From Gemmata massiliana (GTDB lineage: Bacteria > Planctomycetota > Planctomycetia > Gemmatales > Gemmataceae), in NCBI RefSeq assembly GCF_901538265.1, contig NZ_LR593886.1:5601738-5665737 (forward strand): DNA of 64,000 nt. The letters are read 5' to 3'. Of the stretch, positions 48,276 through 57,222 are shown piece by piece; within the stretch, counting starts at the first letter, position 1; every line of letters starts with the position of its first letter. The translations under genes and the position numbers were made by a program. The notes beneath the pieces are model-generated. The model searched no databases. It was not told the origin of the DNA and worked only from the letters and a program-made list of their open reading frames with translations.

Positions 48276-48348
48276 GAAAAAAGCCACCCTGTTTGTCCGC
48301 TACGGGGCTGCCTTCCGGCAACAACCCGCCATTGCGAACAAGGGTGGC
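48276..48348 (-). promoter_or_regulatory. Leader hairpin with U-tract directly before start codon (attenuator or terminator)
   Basis: On the minus strand AGGGTGGC/GCCACCCT arms (48341-48348 and 48283-48290) close a ~66-base structure. Further pairing continues inside (AAC/GTT; a GCCGGAAGGC tetraloop stem). The right arm is followed by TTTTTTCGTTTTT, ending one base before the ATG at 48269. This is the form of a rho-independent terminator, yet it lies where the ribosome site should be, and no Shine-Dalgarno sequence is seen. It may end transcription from the DTW gene or act as a conditional leader for the deoxyhypusine-synthase-like pair. Confidence 0.7.
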
Positions 48349-48425
48349 TGAACGAACCGAATCTTACCCCCTACCTCCCAACAGTCAAGGCCGCCATCAC
48401 CCGAGTAACTACGAAGCCACCCGGT

Positions 48426-49103
48426 TCAACACGGGCCGGGGTCGGGCGAGCGGGGCGGAAGAACGCTCCCCGAAAGCGAGTCTTCGACACCGCCGTACAC
48501 GTCGCCAAGTTTGAGCTTGCCGCGAACGAGTAGCATTCGATCGGTGGCTCGCCGATAGAAGTCGAGGAGCGGCCCGCCGACCGCCTCGCCCTCCAGAACC
48601 CCGAGCGCCTGGGCCACGGCCTCGTAGGTCGACATGCGGTGCCCCGGCCGGTTGCGGCGCAAGGCGGAGCCCTCAAAGGCGCGAGTCGGGAGCGCGACCT
48701 TCATGGCGCCGTCGAGGACCGGTATCCGCTTCACCATGCGGCCCGCCTGCTTCCAGTTGCCGTCCGGGACGATGAGTGCCAGCGGCGAGGGAAGTGTGGC
48801 GACGAGTTCCGGCGTCAGCGTCCGCGCCCCGCGGCCGGGGTAGAGCACGACCGGGGTCGCGCCCGCGGGCACGTGGGACAGCAGGTCGGCCGGGGCTTCC
48901 CGCCCCCCGTGACCGACGAGCGCGGCGCCGCGGACCGCCAGCGTGAGGAGGCGGGCCGTGTTGCTCGTCCGGCCCAATTCGTGGACGTGGACGACCAGAA
49001 GGAGCGAGGTGCGGGTCGCGACTCGCGGGGCCTGCGCGCACAGGCACAGCCATTTGTGGAGGCGACAGGTGGGACACGGGGTCGGGTCGCGGTCGGCGGA
49101 CAT
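48426..49103 (-). CDS. DTW-domain protein (tRNA-uridine aminocarboxypropyltransferase-like)
   Basis: This 225-residue protein has the four-cysteine N-terminal cluster C10-x2-C13-x6-C20-x-C22 (CPTCRLHKWLCLC) of DTW proteins. HVHELGRTSNTARLL, VLYPGRGARTL, IVPDGNWKQAGRMVKR and the later STYEAVAQAL motif follow. The family transfers the 3-amino-3-carboxypropyl group from SAM to uridine in tRNA. The name-giving D-x-T-W is D114-G-N116-W here, so Thr is replaced by Asn. It is upstream of the deoxyhypusine-synthase-like pair, separated by a terminator-like leader. Activity on tRNA is inferred from the family. Confidence 0.85.
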   Translation of the reverse strand: MSADRDPTPCPTCRLHKWLCLCAQAPRVATRTSLLLVVHVHELGRTSNTARLLTLAVRGAALVGHGGREAPADLLSHVPAGATPVVLYPGRGARTLTPELVATLPSPLALIVPDGNWKQAGRMVKRIPVLDGAMKVALPTRAFEGSALRRNRPGHRMSTYEAVAQALGVLEGEAVGGPLLDFYRRATDRMLLVRGKLKLGDVYGGVEDSLSGSVLPPRSPDPGPC

Positions 49104-49255
49104 CGAGCTCCTGGTCGCAGTGGGTTAATACTCGCGGTCACCGAGGTCTCTCGGAAGACCCGCGAGTACCAACGAACCGGAAGAGCTATCATCCTAGCGC
49201 GAACCCACGCGGCAAGCCCCTATTACTCGAACGGACGCCGGTCTTCGTGACCCAT

Positions 49256-50455
49256 CTACGCAAAGCGCGGGGCGACCCGGTCTACGATCGTTTCACCGAT
49301 CTGGAGCGACGCCGTGGCCGCGGGCGAGGGCGCGTTACACACATTCACCACGCGCTCGGCTTCTTGAATGAGGAAGTCGTCCACCAGTCCGCCGTCCGGC
49401 GCCACGGCCTGAGCGCGAATCCCAGCCGGCGCCGGTTTCAGATCGTCGGCGGTGATTTCGGGCACCAGCCGCTGAAGCGCGCGAACGAACGCGGCCTTGC
49501 TCAGCGACCGCCACATTTCGCCGAGGCCCATTTTCCAGTGCTTCAGGCCCATCCGGGCGAAACCGCGGTAGGCAAGTGTTTCGAGCAGGTCGCGCGGGTT
49601 CAGCCGGAAGAACGAGTACGCCTCGCGCCCGAACGCGAGCACCGCGTTGGGGCCGCACTCGACGGACCCGTCGATCATCCGCGTGAAGTGGACCCCGAGG
49701 AACGGGAACTGCGGGTCCGGGGTCGGGTAAATCAGGTTCCGACACAACCGGTACGCGGACGGTTTCAGCTCGAAGTATTCCCCGCGGAATGGCACGATCT
49801 GGGCGCCGGGGTTCTGACCCGTGAGCCGCGCAACGCGGTCCGAGTGCAATCCGGCGCAGTTCACCAATTGGGACGCGGTGAACGCTCCCCCACTACTCAC
49901 CACCGTCACGCCGTCCGGCTTGCGGTGAACGGAGGTAACCTTCGCGCCGAACACCACGGCCCCACCCGCGAGGCGCACTTTCTCGGCGAGGCGCTCGCAC
50001 ACCTGGCGGTAGTTCACGATCCCCGCTTCGGGAACGTGGATCGCGGCCACACCGCTCACCTGCGGCTCCAGTTCCGCGAGCCGCGCCTTGTCGATGACGG
50101 TGCAGTTGATGCCGTTCGCCTGTCCGCGCTCGTAGATGCGATTGAGTGCGGGCAAGTCCGCGTCGGACACAGCGACGATCACCTTGCCACAAATCTCGTG
50201 GGCGATGCCCTCCTCCGTACAGAAGGCCTCCATCGCCTTCTTGCCCGCGCGACAGTTGATCGCTTTGAGTGAACCGGGCTTATAGTAAATGCCCGAGTGA
50301 AGGACGCCGGAGTTGTGGCCAGTCTGGTGAACCGCGACCCGATCCTCTTTCTCCAGCACAACGACCCGTTTCCCGGGGCACCGCTTGGTGAATTGGTAGG
50401 CCGTTGCCAGCCCGACGATCCCGCCACCAACAACCACCAAATCGCTCGTCTGCAT
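49256..50455 (-). CDS. lhgO: L-2-hydroxyglutarate oxidase-like FAD enzyme
   Basis: The 399-residue protein from the ATG at 50455 (GGGAG upstream) has the FAD-binding start [53 protein letters not shown] follows, the LhgO/YgaF signature. [13 protein letters not shown], the mid-region [15 protein letters not shown] and the late [17 protein letters not shown] also match the family. It oxidises L-2-hydroxyglutarate to 2-oxoglutarate and passes electrons to the membrane quinone pool. Length is normal once the 36-codon upstream extension is dropped. Tandem GCTAACATTT repeats lie about 100 bases upstream and could be part of its promoter. Confidence 0.93.
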   Translation of the reverse strand: MQTSDLVVVGGGIVGLATAYQFTKRCPGKRVVVLEKEDRVAVHQTGHNSGVLHSGIYYKPGSLKAINCRAGKKAMEAFCTEEGIAHEICGKVIVAVSDADLPALNRIYERGQANGINCTVIDKARLAELEPQVSGVAAIHVPEAGIVNYRQVCERLAEKVRLAGGAVVFGAKVTSVHRKPDGVTVVSSGGAFTASQLVNCAGLHSDRVARLTGQNPGAQIVPFRGEYFELKPSAYRLCRNLIYPTPDPQFPFLGVHFTRMIDGSVECGPNAVLAFGREAYSFFRLNPRDLLETLAYRGFARMGLKHWKMGLGEMWRSLSKAAFVRALQRLVPEITADDLKPAPAGIRAQAVAPDGGLVDDFLIQEAERVVNVCNAPSPAATASLQIGETIVDRVAPRFA

Positions 50456-51074
50456 GTCCGCTCCCAAAGCCCGGCCTCGACGCTGTGTTGTGGAACGTAC
50501 CGGCTGGCCCGTTCCGTGAACAAGGTCGACTCCGACCGATCTGGCCTCGGGCGCGGCTAACATTTGCTAACATTTCCGGACCGACCAGAACCTACCAATC
50601 GCCACAACTGTATTTATGGTAAAGCGTTACAAAACAACGCAAGTAGCATCCACGTTACTCTTCTTGCGCGCTCGTGAGGTCATGAAACGGCCTCTGCGAT
50701 ACGCGAAGCGATCTTACTACGTGAACGCATTTTAACGGCCACAAGAAATGGACGCAAGTATATTATTCGATTTCTGTTGGTGAAGCACGACCCAATCTCC
50801 CAAATCGCGAGTGCCGCGAGCAGATGACACGCCGACTCACGCTCACACATTCAATGATCGGGGCAAACGGCGGATGCTTTAAGAAGAGTTTTTGACAGGA
50901 TTCACAGGATCAACCGGATCAAGACAAGAAGGTATCTGAAACTCTGTCGATACTGTCAATCCTGTCAGATTGTGTGTTGGGTATTCGCTGGCGGCTCGCC
51001 CGAATGTAGCCGCACTCAAAACAACGAGGCACGGCTTGAGTCCGTGCCTCACGCGATGGGAATCGCTCAGCGGC
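50456..51074. other. Low-GC gap with repeats
   Basis: No gene is supported here. It contains the GCTAACATTT tandem (50556-50575), an A/T-rich block at about 50600-50800 and an interrupted inverted repeat TGACAGGATT / AATCCTGTCA (50893-50902 and 50958-50967), with ACAGGAT-type repeats between. The flanking genes are both on the minus strand. Confidence 0.5.
50556..50575. promoter_or_regulatory. Tandem GCTAACATTT repeat
   Basis: GCTAACATTT occurs twice in direct tandem, with a 10-base period. The first 17 bases are identical to 5716-5732. It is about 100 bases upstream of the lhgO-like start on the minus strand, so it may be a protein-binding site in the promoter region. This is inference from recurrence and position. 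Confidence 0.45.
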
Positions 51075-51836
51075 TCACACGAGCGATTCGAGCAGGTACT
51101 TCAGTTTGCGCACTTCGGGTTCAACGGGGAACGAGTTTTCGGGCATATCCCGGATGTCGACCGTCAGCGCCCGGTCGTAGCGGCACCGGTCGAGCTGCGA
51201 GATCACCTTACCGTATTCGAGTTCGCCCTGGCCGATGCGCACCTGGAACTGGTTGGGCATGCTCCCCGTGTCCCGCACCCGCACGTGACGCACGTACCTG
51301 TAAAGGCTGTCGTAATCAGATTTTGCGTGTGGACCGACGTGATAGTGGCTCGGGTCGAGCGTTAGCGCCAGCCCGGGTACGCGACGGCACAGTTCGGCCG
51401 CGCCGAGCGGGTCCGCGGTGACAGTCGCCGAGTGCGTTTCGACGGCCAGAATCACGCCCTCGGTTTCCGCGACGCGCACCCAGTCCTGCAACCGCGCGAC
51501 TTCGACGTCCAAATCGCTCCCGATCGGTGCGGCGGGAATCGTAATCAGAGGCACGGTCGAAACGCGCGCCAGCCGGCACACGGCGTGGAACTGCACCCGC
51601 GCAACAGCCGGATCGGACGCACCGATCACAAGATGGATCGCCGCGAGCGGCAGGTTCGAGGCCTTCAGGCGCTGAGCCACGCGCCCGACGTCGGCGGCCA
51701 CTTCTGCGGGCGTGAGCTGAGAACTGCCGTCGTGGATCGCGAGGTCGGCCTTCGTGAATCGCATCTCGCGAACAGTGCGAAGGGCGTCCTCCAGCGACAC
51801 CTTGCTAAAGCTAAGCGTCGAGCAGGCAACGTACAC
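51075..51836 (-). CDS. Sugar phosphate isomerase/epimerase-like TIM-barrel protein
   Basis: The 254-residue protein starts at a GTG with GGGGAGG 7 bases upstream, which decides the start over a much longer frame. It opens VYVACSTLSFSKVSLEDALRTVREMRFTKADLAIHDG. The AP-endonuclease-2/xylose-isomerase-like TIM barrel is shown by LAAIHLVIG, VILAVETHSATVT with the metal-ligand Glu, LTLDPSHYHV with Asp and His, and VRHVRVRDTG. The chain is soluble and lacks a signal. Family members isomerise or epimerise sugars with a divalent metal. The substrate is unknown. Confidence 0.82.
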   Translation of the reverse strand: MYVACSTLSFSKVSLEDALRTVREMRFTKADLAIHDGSSQLTPAEVAADVGRVAQRLKASNLPLAAIHLVIGASDPAVARVQFHAVCRLARVSTVPLITIPAAPIGSDLDVEVARLQDWVRVAETEGVILAVETHSATVTADPLGAAELCRRVPGLALTLDPSHYHVGPHAKSDYDSLYRYVRHVRVRDTGSMPNQFQVRIGQGELEYGKVISQLDRCRYDRALTVDIRDMPENSFPVEPEVRKLKYLLESLV

Positions 51837-52083
51837 GGCGAATCCTCCCCGCGACCGTCCGTCCGTCCGCACGGACCCGGGTCGCGTCCCCCAATGTTCT
51901 TCCCGGCGCCCTCCGACCCCCGTCGGAACACGCGCGGTGGAGTTCCCCCCACTCCGAGACGGGTGAATAACGATCGCGAAATCCGCTTGCAAGCAAAAAG
52001 TCCCCAAAACTCGACTTGCGGTCACGCGATCGCGGGGGTACGGACACCCCAGGTTACGCACTCGCACCACAGTTAGGTAACCG

Positions 52084-52395
52084 ATGGGTCCGCTCCCGAT
52101 TGCCCACTGGAACGACGCACTCGACCGGATGGAATCCTCGCTCCTCTCCGCCGCGCGCGCGCTCGACCGCCACGAGGAACGGTGGGAACGCGCGGTCGCG
52201 CCGTCGGCCGGTGAGGGGGAGCCGCCGCTCGCGCTGAACCGCATCGACGGGCGCCTTGAGGATTGGCAATCACGCCTGCGCGCCGCGGACGAGTTGACCA
52301 CATCCGTTGAGCGCGAGCTGGCGGAGCGCACGGTGGCCGTGGAGCGCTGGCGCACGCTGTTCGCGAAATGGGAGGGGCTACTAAAAAGGGAGTAA
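52084..52395 (+). CDS. Small coiled-coil hypothetical protein
   Basis: This 104-residue protein is mostly helical and charged. It has heptad-like stretches LDRMESSLLSAARALDRHEERWERAV and LRAADELTTSVERELAERTVAVERWRTL, separated by a short Pro/Gly loop. There is no signal or membrane segment. It is 42 bases upstream of ispD in the same direction and probably shares its transcript. No family was recognised; a structural or scaffolding role is possible but unsupported. Confidence 0.65.
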   Translation: MGPLPIAHWNDALDRMESSLLSAARALDRHEERWERAVAPSAGEGEPPLALNRIDGRLEDWQSRLRAADELTTSVERELAERTVAVERWRTLFAKWEGLLKRE

Positions 52396-52437
52396 CGGGT
52401 CGCGCCCGGAAGTTTCCTTTAACGCGAAGAGTGTGTC

Positions 52438-53196
52438 ATGTCTCAATGCGCGGTCATTATCCCCGCAGCGGGGCGGTCGTCGCGGTTCGGCGGCGCGGAA
52501 AAGAAGCCGTTCGTGTCGCTCGACGGGCGCCCGGTGTGGCAGCGCACGGCGGAAGTTTTTTGGTCACGCCCCGATGTGAGTAAGGTCTATCTGGTGATCG
52601 CACCCGAGGACCGCGACGATTTCCGCACGCGCTTCCGCCCCCTACTGGTATTCGTCGAGAACGTGGAAGTCGTTGAGGGAGGGGCGGAGCGGTTCGAGTC
52701 GGTCGCGAACGCGCTCGCCCGCGTACCGGAAGACGTACAACTGGTCGCGGTCCACGACGCGGTCCGGCCGCTCGTCACCCCTGCGCTACTCGATTCCGTA
52801 TTTCACGCGGCCAAAGAACACGGGGCCGCTATGCTCGCGGTGCCGGTCGCCGACACACTCAAACAGGTCGATCCCGCCACGAACCGCATTACGGGAACGG
52901 TCCCACGGGCGGGTGTTTGGCAGGCGCAAACGCCGCAAGTGTTCCGACGCGACTGGCTCGTCGAGGCATACGCGCGCCGCACGTCGTTGAACGTCCCCAT
53001 TACCGACGACGCCCAACTAATCGAAGCGATCGGCCACTCGGTCGTGGTCGTTCCCAGCGCGCCGATAAACTTCAAAATCACCACTAAAGATGATTTGGAC
53101 CTCGCGGCCGCGATTCTAAAAGCTCGCTCCGCCGCGAAAGCGAGTGAACCCGAAGGGCCGCGTTGGGGGGCGTTCGACGACGAGGCGAAGTGGTAA
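52438..53196 (+). CDS. ispD: 2-C-methyl-D-erythritol 4-phosphate cytidylyltransferase
   Basis: The 252-residue enzyme transfers CMP from CTP to MEP in the MEP isoprenoid pathway. CAVIIPAAGRSSRFGGAEKKPFVSLDGRPV holds the nucleotide-binding glycine-rich loop with the catalytic Arg and Lys. VHDAVRPLV, AVPVADTLKQ, WQAQTPQVFR and PITDDAQLIEAIGHSVVVV then follow in the family order, with NFKITTKDDLDLA near the end. About 25 extra residues extend the C-terminus. It follows a coiled-coil gene and converges on the desaturase gene across a shared hairpin. Confidence 0.95.
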   Translation: MSQCAVIIPAAGRSSRFGGAEKKPFVSLDGRPVWQRTAEVFWSRPDVSKVYLVIAPEDRDDFRTRFRPLLVFVENVEVVEGGAERFESVANALARVPEDVQLVAVHDAVRPLVTPALLDSVFHAAKEHGAAMLAVPVADTLKQVDPATNRITGTVPRAGVWQAQTPQVFRRDWLVEAYARRTSLNVPITDDAQLIEAIGHSVVVVPSAPINFKITTKDDLDLAAAILKARSAAKASEPEGPRWGAFDDEAKW

Positions 53197-53199
53197 TTC

Positions 53200-53240
53200 G
53201 GCCGTTCCCCTCTCAACCGGTAGCTGGCACGGGAACGGCC
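53200..53240. terminator. Bidirectional terminator between convergent genes
   Basis: GGCCGTTCCC (53200-53209) and GGGAACGGCC (53231-53240) are exact complements with a 21-base loop. It sits exactly between the ispD stop and the end of the convergent desaturase gene. Confidence 0.6.
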
Positions 53241-53247
53241 CGAGGTA

Positions 53248-54039
53248 TCAGGCCGCTCTCAGTCGTTGACGTGCCTCGCGCATCTCTTCGGGTTCGACAC
53301 CCAGTGCTTTAAGAACCGGGCGCACCACGTCGCGGATGTAAATGCGGTCGTCGAAGATACCCAGTTCGTGCAGCAGTTTCCCGTGCGGGCCGAAATCCGG
53401 GATCAGCGTCTGTGCGGGCATCTTGAACGTGTGAATCACCTTGTTGAGCGCTTCGAGCACGCGGTCCCGGTCCTGGTCCATGAACAGCTTGGTCCCGTTC
53501 TTGAAGAACTCGAAGTGCCCGGTCTCGTCGCGTGCGAGTAACGTCAGCGCCTTGTTGAGCGCGCCGTCACCGGACGCCTGTGCGACCCGGCGCAGCCCGC
53601 GGTAGTTCACCGAGGTCGCGAACTCCTGGAGCGTCGTGTAAAGGATCATCTCCAGTGGCGTTTCGTAGGGCAGATCCCACTCGCGACTGAGAACGTCGTC
53701 TTGAAATGCGTGGACCTGCTCCACGGAGCGCGCCCCGGATTTCGTGATCCACATCTCGAGCACGAGCGAGTGCTTCGACTCTTCGTACCCCCAGTTCGCC
53801 TGGAACCACGCGCGCCCGCGGCTGGAGCGAACGAGGTGCATGATCTTGGAGGTGTAGTCCGGCAGGAACATCTCCACGGCCATGAACGTCTGAATGATCG
53901 CCGCGATTTCCGGGTTCGGCGTGGTGGTGATCTGGTCCCAGGGGACGTCGTTCAAGACGTTCCAGCGCCGGTGCGCTTCCGCTTTGTGGAAATACTCCAA
54001 ATACAAATCGTGGAACTTACTTTCCAACTGTGCGAGCAC
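53248..54039 (-). CDS. Acyl-ACP desaturase-like di-iron protein
   Basis: The GTG at 54039 with GGAGAGG 5-11 bases upstream gives a 263-residue protein starting VLAQLESKFHDLYLEYFHKAE. It is an all-helical ferritin-like fold with two ExxH iron motifs, E87-x2-H90 in WGYEESKHSLVLEMW and E172-x2-H175 in LLARDETGHFEFF. The order matches stearoyl-ACP/acyl-ACP desaturases, which put a double bond into ACP-bound acyl chains using oxygen. Electron donors such as ferredoxin are not encoded next to it. A longer upstream frame exists but has no ribosome site. Confidence 0.88.
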   Translation of the reverse strand: MLAQLESKFHDLYLEYFHKAEAHRRWNVLNDVPWDQITTTPNPEIAAIIQTFMAVEMFLPDYTSKIMHLVRSSRGRAWFQANWGYEESKHSLVLEMWITKSGARSVEQVHAFQDDVLSREWDLPYETPLEMILYTTLQEFATSVNYRGLRRVAQASGDGALNKALTLLARDETGHFEFFKNGTKLFMDQDRDRVLEALNKVIHTFKMPAQTLIPDFGPHGKLLHELGIFDDRIYIRDVVRPVLKALGVEPEEMREARQRLRAA

Positions 54040-54378
54040 GAGGCCTCTCCGGTGGCAAGCGTCAGGCGGCGATCGCGCATGAATTAGTAGGAATCGCCCG
54101 ATTTGCCGCGAGTCTTGCGGGTGGGGCGGGTGCGGAACTTCCGCGCGACGGAGCATCGAGTGGAGGGTCTCGGGCACAGCCCGACCGGTCGACAGCGACC
54201 AGACACGATCAACGCTCAAGTTCTTCGATCAGCGAGTTCAACCTCTCAATTCACAGACGGTACAGTTTGAGCGCACTACGATCAACACCAGTCTGAACTG
54301 GTCGGGAAGCTGCCAGGCCCGCAGCCGTTCGTGCGGCTGCGGGGACCACTTTGTTCCCGCGACTTTAGCGCCGGCGAT
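54040..54378. other. Gene-free gap
   Basis: This gap holds the promoter region of the desaturase gene and, at its right side, the terminator hairpin of the epimerase-like gene (54318-54343). No coding frame is supported. Confidence 0.5.
54318..54343 (-). terminator. Terminator hairpin of epimerase-like gene
   Basis: CCCGCAGCCG (54318-54327) pairs with CGGCTGCGGG (54334-54343) around TTCGTG. It is 36 bases past the stop of the minus-strand gene ending at 54379. No T-run is present. Confidence 0.6.
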
Positions 54379-55260
54379 TTACCCCTTCACCAGTTCCTCC
54401 CATAACTTCTTGTACCCCTTCAGGAACGCGGTACCCTTCTCCGCGTCGTAAGCGGTACCGACCTCGCACAGCGTGTAGCGATCGTATCCCGAACCGCGCA
54501 GAAGTTTGAACAACTCGCGGTACGGGTACGCGCCCTTCGCGTCGTTCGTTAAGTCATTGATGTGGCACGACTTGATGTACGGCTTGAGCATCTCGAACCC
54601 GGCCGCGACGGACTTGTTCGTGATGTCGGTCCCGTTCGAGTTCCAGGTCACACCGACTTTCTTGTGGCCGCACGCCTCCATGATGGCCTTCATGTTTTTG
54701 GGGAGCTGCGTGACGGCCCCGTGAACCTCGACCCAAATCTCGACTCCGGCCTCGTCCGCTGCTTTTCCGCACTCTCGAAGGGCCGCGCCAATTTGCTCGA
54801 AGGTCTTTTGCTCATCGCCCCCCTTCGGCACCCCGTTGGGCCGCACCTTCACGCCCGTTCCACCGATGTCGTGAACGAGCTGCACGAACGCCTTGCAATC
54901 TTCGACGTTCTTCTTCACCACTACGGGGTCGGCCGAGTGAAACTCGCACACGCTCCCGCAGCCCCAGAACACGACTCCCGCGTCCGCGAACCGCTTCTTG
55001 ACGTCCTTTCGCTGCTCCGCAGTCAGCGAGCACTCGACGCCGTGTTTGTGCGTCGTGCGGCACTCGACCGCCGCGATCCCGACCTCCTGACACACTTTCA
55101 GGATGGTCGGAAGATCCCAATCCTTCGGCACGTTGTACGTCACGAGTCCGAGTTTGAACTTAGCGGCGTCCTCCGCTCCTTGCGCGAGGCCGGGCCACAA
55201 ACCGCCCGAGGCCGCGACTGCCCCGGTTGCGAGAAACGAACGACGTGAAAGGGTGCTCAT
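54379..55260 (-). CDS. Exported sugar phosphate isomerase/epimerase-like protein (Tat leader)
   Basis: The 293-residue protein from the ATG at 55260 begins MSTLSRRSFLATGAVAASGG, a twin-arginine leader. The mature part is an AP-endonuclease-2/xylose-isomerase-like TIM barrel: KLGLVTYNVPKDWDLPTILKVCQEVGIAAVECRTT, VEIWVEVHGAVTQ with a metal-ligand Glu and His, VGVTWNSNGTD, SCHINDLTND and TLCEVGTAYD. Such Tat-exported epimerase-like proteins are common in planctomycetes and probably work on sugars in the periplasm. It is unlike the cytoplasmic relative at 51075-51836, which has no leader. Confidence 0.87.
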   Translation of the reverse strand: MSTLSRRSFLATGAVAASGGLWPGLAQGAEDAAKFKLGLVTYNVPKDWDLPTILKVCQEVGIAAVECRTTHKHGVECSLTAEQRKDVKKRFADAGVVFWGCGSVCEFHSADPVVVKKNVEDCKAFVQLVHDIGGTGVKVRPNGVPKGGDEQKTFEQIGAALRECGKAADEAGVEIWVEVHGAVTQLPKNMKAIMEACGHKKVGVTWNSNGTDITNKSVAAGFEMLKPYIKSCHINDLTNDAKGAYPYRELFKLLRGSGYDRYTLCEVGTAYDAEKGTAFLKGYKKLWEELVKG

Positions 55261-55431
55261 GTTCCGGTTCCGAAAAGAAAGTGTGGGCCGGAACTGATGA
55301 TCCACGTTGGAGATGCGACCGCAAGCGAAAAAAGTTTGGGGACGTGGCAATAACCGAATTGTGGCGCGCATCGGATATGGTGAGTAGGGAGTTGTTTGGC
55401 AGCGTCTCCTTGCTCATGTGGGAGCGACTGT

Positions 55432-55486
55432 GTCGGGCCGGTGGGTTGAGGGGTTGGCAGCGTCCCCGAAAACTTACCGGCCCGAC
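55432..55486 (-). terminator. Terminator hairpin of sigma-coiled-coil gene
   Basis: GTCGGGCCGGT (55432-55442) and ACCGGCCCGAC (55476-55486) are exact complements with a 33-base interval. It begins 6 bases past the stop codon at 55492 on the minus strand. Confidence 0.55.
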
Positions 55487-55491
55487 CTATT

Positions 55492-57222
55492 TCATTTCTT
55501 GCTCTTCAACTCACGAACTTCCTTACGCAGTTCGGCAATTTCACGGATGAGTAAATCGAGCTTCGCCTCGGTTTCGTCCATACGCGGCGTGACAATTCCT
55601 TCGCGCTTGAGTTGCAGTCGCGTGATTTCAGCCTGAATTTTTGCGAGTGAGTCACGCTTAGCGTCAAAATCCGCGTCGCGCCCTCTTTGTCCGACCGTAC
55701 CAGAGATCGCGTCGCTGAGCATCCTAGCTGAAACATCGCGACGAGACCGTATTACTTCGAGAACCTCCTTCTGGATTTCGACTTCCATCGATTGTTTCAC
55801 AATCCGGTCACGTAGAGTTTGGGAGAGCTCCACCTTGAGTCGTGCAATGATCTCACCCTGAACGGAAGCTCGCAGAGCGTCGCATCGCTTTTCGAGTTCG
55901 GCGACTTTCTCTTTTTGTTTTTGGATCAAGGGCGTCGTTTCACCAATTCCTTGCTCAACGACCGTTCTCAATTGCTTTTGAGCCGACTGAAGTTCGGCCG
56001 ACAAATCTTTGAGACTCGGGTCTCGACTCATTTCCTGCTGAATCGAAGCTGCTTCGGGCTCAGAGACCGGCCTTGCAGCGCGCCTTTTCAAGACAGCAAG
56101 TTCCGCCTCCATTTTGACTATCTCACGACTCAACTTCTGATACTCAGCCTCGACCTCGTCGAACTCCTTTTGCAGCGCTGCACGCCGGACCGCGCGTTTC
56201 TCGGCCTCCTCTGCCAGCCTTTCAAATTCTTTTTCTCGTACTTGTAATTGTTCCTTCAGCTGTAGGGCCTGTAATGCCAGGGTTTTTATCTGATCGCGAA
56301 CCTTCTTGTCTTCATCGAGTGCCCCTGGCTCTGCTGGCTGCGAAGGCGCGTTGCCCGGTTCCGCGTTCACCTTTGCGACAGGTGCGGCCCCATCTCCCAC
56401 GGACTCGGGCCTTGTACCCTGCTGGGCCGCGACCCAACCGACCCCGGAAACGAGCGTCACGGCCAACAGAGTTCCACCGAACGCGGTGAGTAAAGTTCCA
56501 CGGTTCATGGTCTGAATGACTCCTTCAGCGAGGTGAGTTACGGGATCGGCTTCGAGTGAACCGAACCGAAATCGACGCGCGGCAGTAGTAGCCGAGGAAA
56601 CTACGCGACCGGTGAGACTGACGCCCGCAACCGAAATCGTCGCGGGCAGCACTACTCCGCGGCGCGCGAGGCGCTCAGCCAGCCGCGTTCGTGCGGTCGC
56701 GAGGCGCGACAAGATCGTACCGCGCGGGCACCCGAGTTCCCGGGCCGCGTCCTCGGTGGAGTGCTCGCCGAGGTAGCAGAGCACCACCGGCCTGCGGAGG
56801 CGTTCCGGGAGCCGGGCGACTTCCGCGTCGAGTAGGTCTGTGAGTTCCTGGCGCTCGGTGAGATCGGGCTGCAGTTCCGCTGCGGCTTCTGTTACGGGGT
56901 GAACGGGTCGGCGCCGCGACGCGGCTCGCGCCGAAACGCGACGCGCCACTTTGAACAACCACCCGCCGAGGTTCCCGCGAACGCCCCCGGCCTTGCGCGA
57001 CAGCACGAGGAATACGGCCTGGAATGCGTCTTCGGCGAGTTGTTCGTCGCCAATTGCGCGCCGACACATCCCGAGGACCATCGCCCCGTGGCGCCAAACG
57101 AGCAGCTCGAACGCCGATTCGTCGCGGTCGCGTGCGAAGCGCCGGAGTAACTCGGCATCGGTGACGCCCTCATCCGCGGTCCGACGGTGCCGAGCAAGTA
57201 GTCGCTCCAAAAGTCCACGCAT
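55492..57222 (-). CDS. ECF sigma factor fused to membrane anchor and long coiled coil
   Basis: This is a 576-residue protein. Residues 1-185 are an ECF sigma factor: ESAFELLVWRHGAMVLGMCRRAIGDEQLAEDAFQAVFLVL (region 2) and LPERLRRPVVLCYLGEHSTEDAARELGCPRGTILSRLATAR (region 4). A single membrane helix lies at about 242-266 (LLTAFGGTLLAVTLVSGVGWVAA). Beyond it is a Pro-rich linker, then about 270 residues of heptad-rich coiled coil (305-410, 440-480, 520-576), probably outside the cytoplasm. This parallels the sigma-WD40 protein at 32636-35794, with a different sensor part. No anti-sigma gene is adjacent. It is divergent from the CPBP protease gene, 171 bases away. Confidence 0.92.
   Translation of the reverse strand: MRGLLERLLARHRRTADEGVTDAELLRRFARDRDESAFELLVWRHGAMVLGMCRRAIGDEQLAEDAFQAVFLVLSRKAGGVRGNLGGWLFKVARRVSARAASRRRPVHPVTEAAAELQPDLTERQELTDLLDAEVARLPERLRRPVVLCYLGEHSTEDAARELGCPRGTILSRLATARTRLAERLARRGVVLPATISVAGVSLTGRVVSSATTAARRFRFGSLEADPVTHLAEGVIQTMNRGTLLTAFGGTLLAVTLVSGVGWVAAQQGTRPESVGDGAAPVAKVNAEPGNAPSQPAEPGALDEDKKVRDQIKTLALQALQLKEQLQVREKEFERLAEEAEKRAVRRAALQKEFDEVEAEYQKLSREIVKMEAELAVLKRRAARPVSEPEAASIQQEMSRDPSLKDLSAELQSAQKQLRTVVEQGIGETTPLIQKQKEKVAELEKRCDALRASVQGEIIARLKVELSQTLRDRIVKQSMEVEIQKEVLEVIRSRRDVSARMLSDAISGTVGQRGRDADFDAKRDSLAKIQAEITRLQLKREGIVTPRMDETEAKLDLLIREIAELRKEVRELKSKK

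Noticed and set aside
50893-50967. TGACAGGATT-type repeats, considered as a CRISPR-like array
   Set aside because: Units are short, irregular and have no equal spacers; they look like degenerate intergenic repeats.
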